From contig NZ_CP114606.1 of assembly GCF_033558715.1 (NCBI RefSeq), forward strand, positions 558,001 through 622,000: 64,000 bases of DNA, written 5' to 3'. The notes below the pieces were generated by a model, which searched no databases, was not told the origin of the DNA, and saw only the letters and a program-made list of their open reading frames with translations. Below are positions 61,255 to 64,000 of the stretch, one piece after another; positions within the stretch are counted from its first letter, which is position 1, and every line of letters begins with the position of its first letter. This stretch comes from Acinetobacter sp. YWS30-1. Its GTDB lineage: Bacteria; Pseudomonadota; Gammaproteobacteria; Pseudomonadales; Moraxellaceae. The position numbers were made by a program, and so were the translations under genes.

Positions 61255-62196
61255 ATGAATCCGAAATTAAAACAAGTAATTGATGATTTCATTCAGAATG
61301 AGACCCTTAGTGGAACCTCATTGGTAATGACGATTTTTGGTGACAGTATTTATCACCGCGGGGGAGTCATTAGTCTTGCCAGCCTGATTCAACTGATGGA
61401 TGTATTCGGCTTCAATGAGCGTTCTGTGCGTACCGCTGTATTCCGTCTGGTACAAAATGGCTGGCTGAGTTCAGAAAAGATTGGCCGCACCAGTTATTAC
61501 CGTATTACCGAAAGCAGCCGTCAGCGTTTTATTACCGCAGACCAGAAAATTTATAGCTTCCAGCATAATGAATGGGATCAGAAATGGGATCTGGTTCTGC
61601 TCAGTTCAGTTGAACTGGAAAATAAACAGACACTGAAAAAAGAACTGGAATGGTTAGGCTTTGCCAATATCGCGACCAATGTCATGGCCTATCCGGGGTG
61701 TGATCAGCAGAAACTGCAAAACCTCTTACTGAATAACAAGATGACTGATCAGGTGGTAGTATTCCGTGCAGAAACCCTGCAGCTTTGGCAGGAATCTTAT
61801 CCAACCATTAAACGCATGGTTGAGACTAACTGGCCAATCCCGGAACTGCATCAGCGTTATGAAAAATTTATTAGCGATTTCCGTGAATTTTTCTATCTGG
61901 TGGAAAATGAAGAGGAACTGGATCCGGTACAAGCCTTTCAGATCCGTATCCTGCTGATCCACCAGTATCGCCGTATTTTATTGAAAGACCCGAATCTGCC
62001 ATTTGAACTATTGCCAACAGACTGGTTGTCACTGATTGCACGTAACTTAAGTACCAATCTATATCAGGCGGTATTTGCAGCAGGAGATGAGTTTTTTCTG
62101 GAGACTGCCCGGACAGCGGAAGGTCTTATGCCACCTGCGCATCCACAATTTTATAAACGTTTTGGTGGTTTAAAGCAGCCGGAATTGACCTTTTAA
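61255..62196 (+). CDS. paaX: PaaX, phenylacetic acid pathway transcriptional repressor
   Basis: 313 aa from ATG 61255; a TTG at 61246 with AAGG nearby is an alternative start. The N-terminal winged-helix (FNERSVRTAVFRLVQNGWLSSEKIGRTSYY, not a single run) matches PaaX. It represses paa genes until phenylacetyl-CoA binds. The TGATAC motif in the paa promoters is a candidate binding site. Confidence 0.93.
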   Translation: MNPKLKQVIDDFIQNETLSGTSLVMTIFGDSIYHRGGVISLASLIQLMDVFGFNERSVRTAVFRLVQNGWLSSEKIGRTSYYRITESSRQRFITADQKIYSFQHNEWDQKWDLVLLSSVELENKQTLKKELEWLGFANIATNVMAYPGCDQQKLQNLLLNNKMTDQVVVFRAETLQLWQESYPTIKRMVETNWPIPELHQRYEKFISDFREFFYLVENEEELDPVQAFQIRILLIHQYRRILLKDPNLPFELLPTDWLSLIARNLSTNLYQAVFAAGDEFFLETARTAEGLMPPAHPQFYKRFGGLKQPELTF

Positions 62197-62238
62197 TATT
62201 TAAAAAAATCATGAATGTAATAGCTCAAGGAGGAGTCT

Positions 62239-62838
62239 ATGCCATGTTATGCGATTGATGGGGTGATTCCTGTCGTCAGCCCTGAAGCTTATATCCATCC
62301 TACGGCTGTGCTGATCGGTGATGTGATCATTGAAGCCGGAGTTTATATTGGTCCGTTCGCTTCGCTGCGTGCCGATTTTGGCCGGATTCATATCCAGAAA
62401 AATGCCAATGTCCAAGACTCCTGTACCATCCATGGATTTCCGGACAGTGTGACCTTGGTTGAAGAATATGGCCATGTCGGTCATGGTGCCATTCTGCATG
62501 GCTGCGTGGTACGAAAAAATGCCCTGATCGGTATGAATAGTGTGATTCTGGATGAGGCCGAAATCGGGGAGAATGTCATTGTTGGGGCCAACAGTACAGT
62601 CAAGGCTAAATTCAAAGTACCAGCAAATAATCTGGTACTTGGCAGTCCGGCGAAAGTAGTTCGTCCTTTAGAAGAAAAAGAAATTGTCTGGAAAAGCCAT
62701 GGCACCGAGCAATATATCCAGCTCACTGCACGTTGTTTGAATACCTTGCAGGAAGTAGAAGCTTTAACTGAAGATTCCGCAGAGCGACGTGATTATCAGA
62801 ACTTTAAAGCGGATTATCAGATCAAGCAAAATAGTTAA
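62239..62838 (+). CDS. paaY: PaaY, gamma-carbonic-anhydrase-like thioesterase
   Basis: 199 aa, with AGGAGG 3 bases upstream at 62230-62235. A left-handed beta-helix with zinc-ligand histidines (DSCTIHG, HVGHGAILHG). PaaY has been reported to hydrolyse dead-end CoA adducts of the paa pathway. It is last in the paa operon. Confidence 0.93.
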   Translation: MPCYAIDGVIPVVSPEAYIHPTAVLIGDVIIEAGVYIGPFASLRADFGRIHIQKNANVQDSCTIHGFPDSVTLVEEYGHVGHGAILHGCVVRKNALIGMNSVILDEAEIGENVIVGANSTVKAKFKVPANNLVLGSPAKVVRPLEEKEIVWKSHGTEQYIQLTARCLNTLQEVEALTEDSAERRDYQNFKADYQIKQNS

Positions 62839-62979
62839 ACTCGCTGATTTTTCAAAACTATAAATAATTAAAATACGCTAATTTTTTAGTTTTAAAAATT
62901 ATTGGAAATGAAACTAAATTACTATTGCCGCCTTTCTGGATCGAGTTAAGCTGTGAGAAAACAGGTCAGGAAAGTGCAG

Positions 62980-63759
62980 ATGGAAAGTCAGGAATTTAAA
63001 GACCATTTCTCCCAGCAGTCCCAAGATTATGCCTTGTTTCGCCCGCATTATCCGGATGTTTTGGGAAAGATATTGGCAGAGTTGGCACCGAGTACGAAAG
63101 TAGCTTTAGATGTTGGCTGTGGCTCAGGACAGTTTTCAGGGGTTTTGGCACATTATTTTGATCAGGTGATTGCCATTGATGCGAGTAGTGAACAAATCGC
63201 ACAGGCCCAACCTCATCCGAAAATTCAATATCATCAGGCCTTAGCCGAAGAAATCCCATGTGTTGACCAGAGTGTGGATCTGATTTCAGTTGCACAGGCT
63301 GCACATTGGCTGGATCTGGACAAGTTCTATGCGGAGGTTCGCCGTATTGCAAAACCCAATGCCATTCTGGCTCTTATTAGTTATGGGGTATTCAGCATCG
63401 ATGAAGAACATCTGAATCATTATTTCAGACATTTTTATGAAGTGACCATTGCGCCCTATTGGGCACCTGAACGTCGCCATGTCGATGAAGGATACAAAAA
63501 TCTGCCATTTCCATTTCAGGAAATTTCTGTGCAGCCGCCGGTATTACAAGTCGAGTGGAACTTTTACCAACTGATAGGCTATATGAGTACCTGGTCAGCC
63601 GTAAAAGCAGCCACCCAGGCACTCGGACATAATCCGCTGAATGTACTGGCAGATGCCTTATTGCCAGAATGGGAAGATCCAGAATTGCCCCGGGTGGTGA
63701 GTTGGCCGCTATCGCTACGAGTGGGAAGGATAAATCCAGATAAAGGAATGGATAATTAA
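62980..63759 (+). CDS. Class I SAM-dependent methyltransferase
   Basis: 259 aa from ATG 62980, 7 bases after AGGAAA; an upstream GTG at 62953 is less likely. Motif I VALDVGCGSGQFSG is intact, followed by the IDAS strand and AAHWLDLDKFY typical of the Methyltransf_11-type group. The substrate is unknown. It has no clear link to the paa genes before it. Confidence 0.85.
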   Translation: MESQEFKDHFSQQSQDYALFRPHYPDVLGKILAELAPSTKVALDVGCGSGQFSGVLAHYFDQVIAIDASSEQIAQAQPHPKIQYHQALAEEIPCVDQSVDLISVAQAAHWLDLDKFYAEVRRIAKPNAILALISYGVFSIDEEHLNHYFRHFYEVTIAPYWAPERRHVDEGYKNLPFPFQEISVQPPVLQVEWNFYQLIGYMSTWSAVKAATQALGHNPLNVLADALLPEWEDPELPRVVSWPLSLRVGRINPDKGMDN

Positions 63760-63761
63760 AT

Positions 63762-63788
63762 AAAAAGCCCAGTCTTAGCTGGGCTTTT
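63762..63788. terminator. Bidirectional terminator
   Basis: Stem AAAAAGCCCAG/CTGGGCTTTT with loop TCTTAG, between the methyltransferase and the convergent ccsA-like gene. Confidence 0.85.
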
Positions 63789-63814
63789 ATAATACCGATC
63801 GAAGATCAATCAGC

Positions 63815-64000
63815 TTATTTATTTAACAGCATTTCTAGCACAAATTTGGAACCGATAAAGCCGAGCGCCAGCAGGCCAAACCCAAGCAGGGTAAAGCGCA
63901 CTGCTTTCTGACCACGCCAGCCAAATTTCCAGTGGCCGATCAGTAATGCACCATAAACCAGCCAGGACACAATACTAAAGGCAGTCTTATGGGCCAGATG
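63815..64000 (-). CDS. CcsA/YpjD-like cytochrome c assembly protein (3' end only)
   Basis: Open to the window edge; stop TAA at 63815-63817 on the minus strand. The 61 visible residues read HLAHKTAFSIVSWLVYG, then GHWKFGWRGQKAVRFT and a last hydrophobic helix ending EMLLNK. This is the C-terminal part of the CcsA/HemX-like multi-pass membrane family, YpjD type, with a conserved HKT...FS...GHW...GWRG pattern. The N-terminal part lies outside the window. Confidence 0.75.
   Translation of the reverse strand, partial: HLAHKTAFSIVSWLVYGALLIGHWKFGWRGQKAVRFTLLGFGLLALGFIGSKFVLEMLLNK

Overview
The window is chromosomal DNA from a gammaproteobacterium that I read as Acinetobacter. The basis is the AT-leaning base use, the 16S/23S type, the FilA-F-like surface operon, the neighbourhood rpoN-hpf-ibaG-murA-hisGDC, and a phenylacetate (paa) cluster with the Acinetobacter order. 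I cannot name the species from sequence alone.

Layout. 1-9.4 kb: 3' end of folC and a SPOR-domain gene, a lipoprotein tyrosine phosphatase, a palindrome-rich repeat patch, a 1-Cys peroxiredoxin, secA, a small secreted protein, argJ and nadA. 9.4-16.7 kb: a tRNA cluster (Pro, Arg, His, Pro, His, Pro, in which a His-Pro-terminator block is tandemly duplicated), then a complete rRNA operon (16S, tRNA-Ile, tRNA-Ala, 23S, 5S). 16.8-25.3 kb: rpoN, hpf, ibaG, murA, hisG, hisD, hisC and, on the other strand, pabB. 25.6-33.8 kb: a six-gene operon for exported proteins resembling Acinetobacter FilA-F (secreted FilA, C39-peptidase-like FilB, two outer-membrane-type barrels, a VQP-repeat protein and a lipoprotein). 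An intact IS4-family element with an 11-bp target duplication follows it. The element sits inside the shared terminator hairpin of the operon.

35-44.3 kb: two Nudix hydrolases, a gamma-carbonic-anhydrase-like protein, tsaB, uppP, rsmJ, a membrane-anchored C13 (legumain-like) peptidase, S-formylglutathione hydrolase, a DUF898 membrane-protein gene broken by two in-frame TGA codons, and an M48 peptidase. 44.5-51 kb: rpe, a guanidine-II riboswitch in front of a Gdx/SugE exporter, ogt, a NERD-domain gene broken by an in-frame TGA and by an IS30-family element, dusC and an MFS transporter. 51.3-62.8 kb: the phenylacetate catabolism cluster paaZ (divergent), paaABCDE, paaG, paaJ, paaK, paaX, paaY. 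No paaF or paaH is present; a 439-bp noncoding gap lies between paaG and paaJ. The window ends with a SAM methyltransferase and the 3' end of a CcsA/YpjD-like cytochrome c assembly gene.

Most notable: the Fil-type surface operon, whose real function is unclear; the guanidine-II riboswitch; the paa cluster without F and H but with a recurring TGATAC motif in every paa promoter region and in front of the MFS gene; the IS4 insertion that splits a bidirectional terminator; and three in-frame TGA codons at probable tryptophan positions in two membrane-protein genes.
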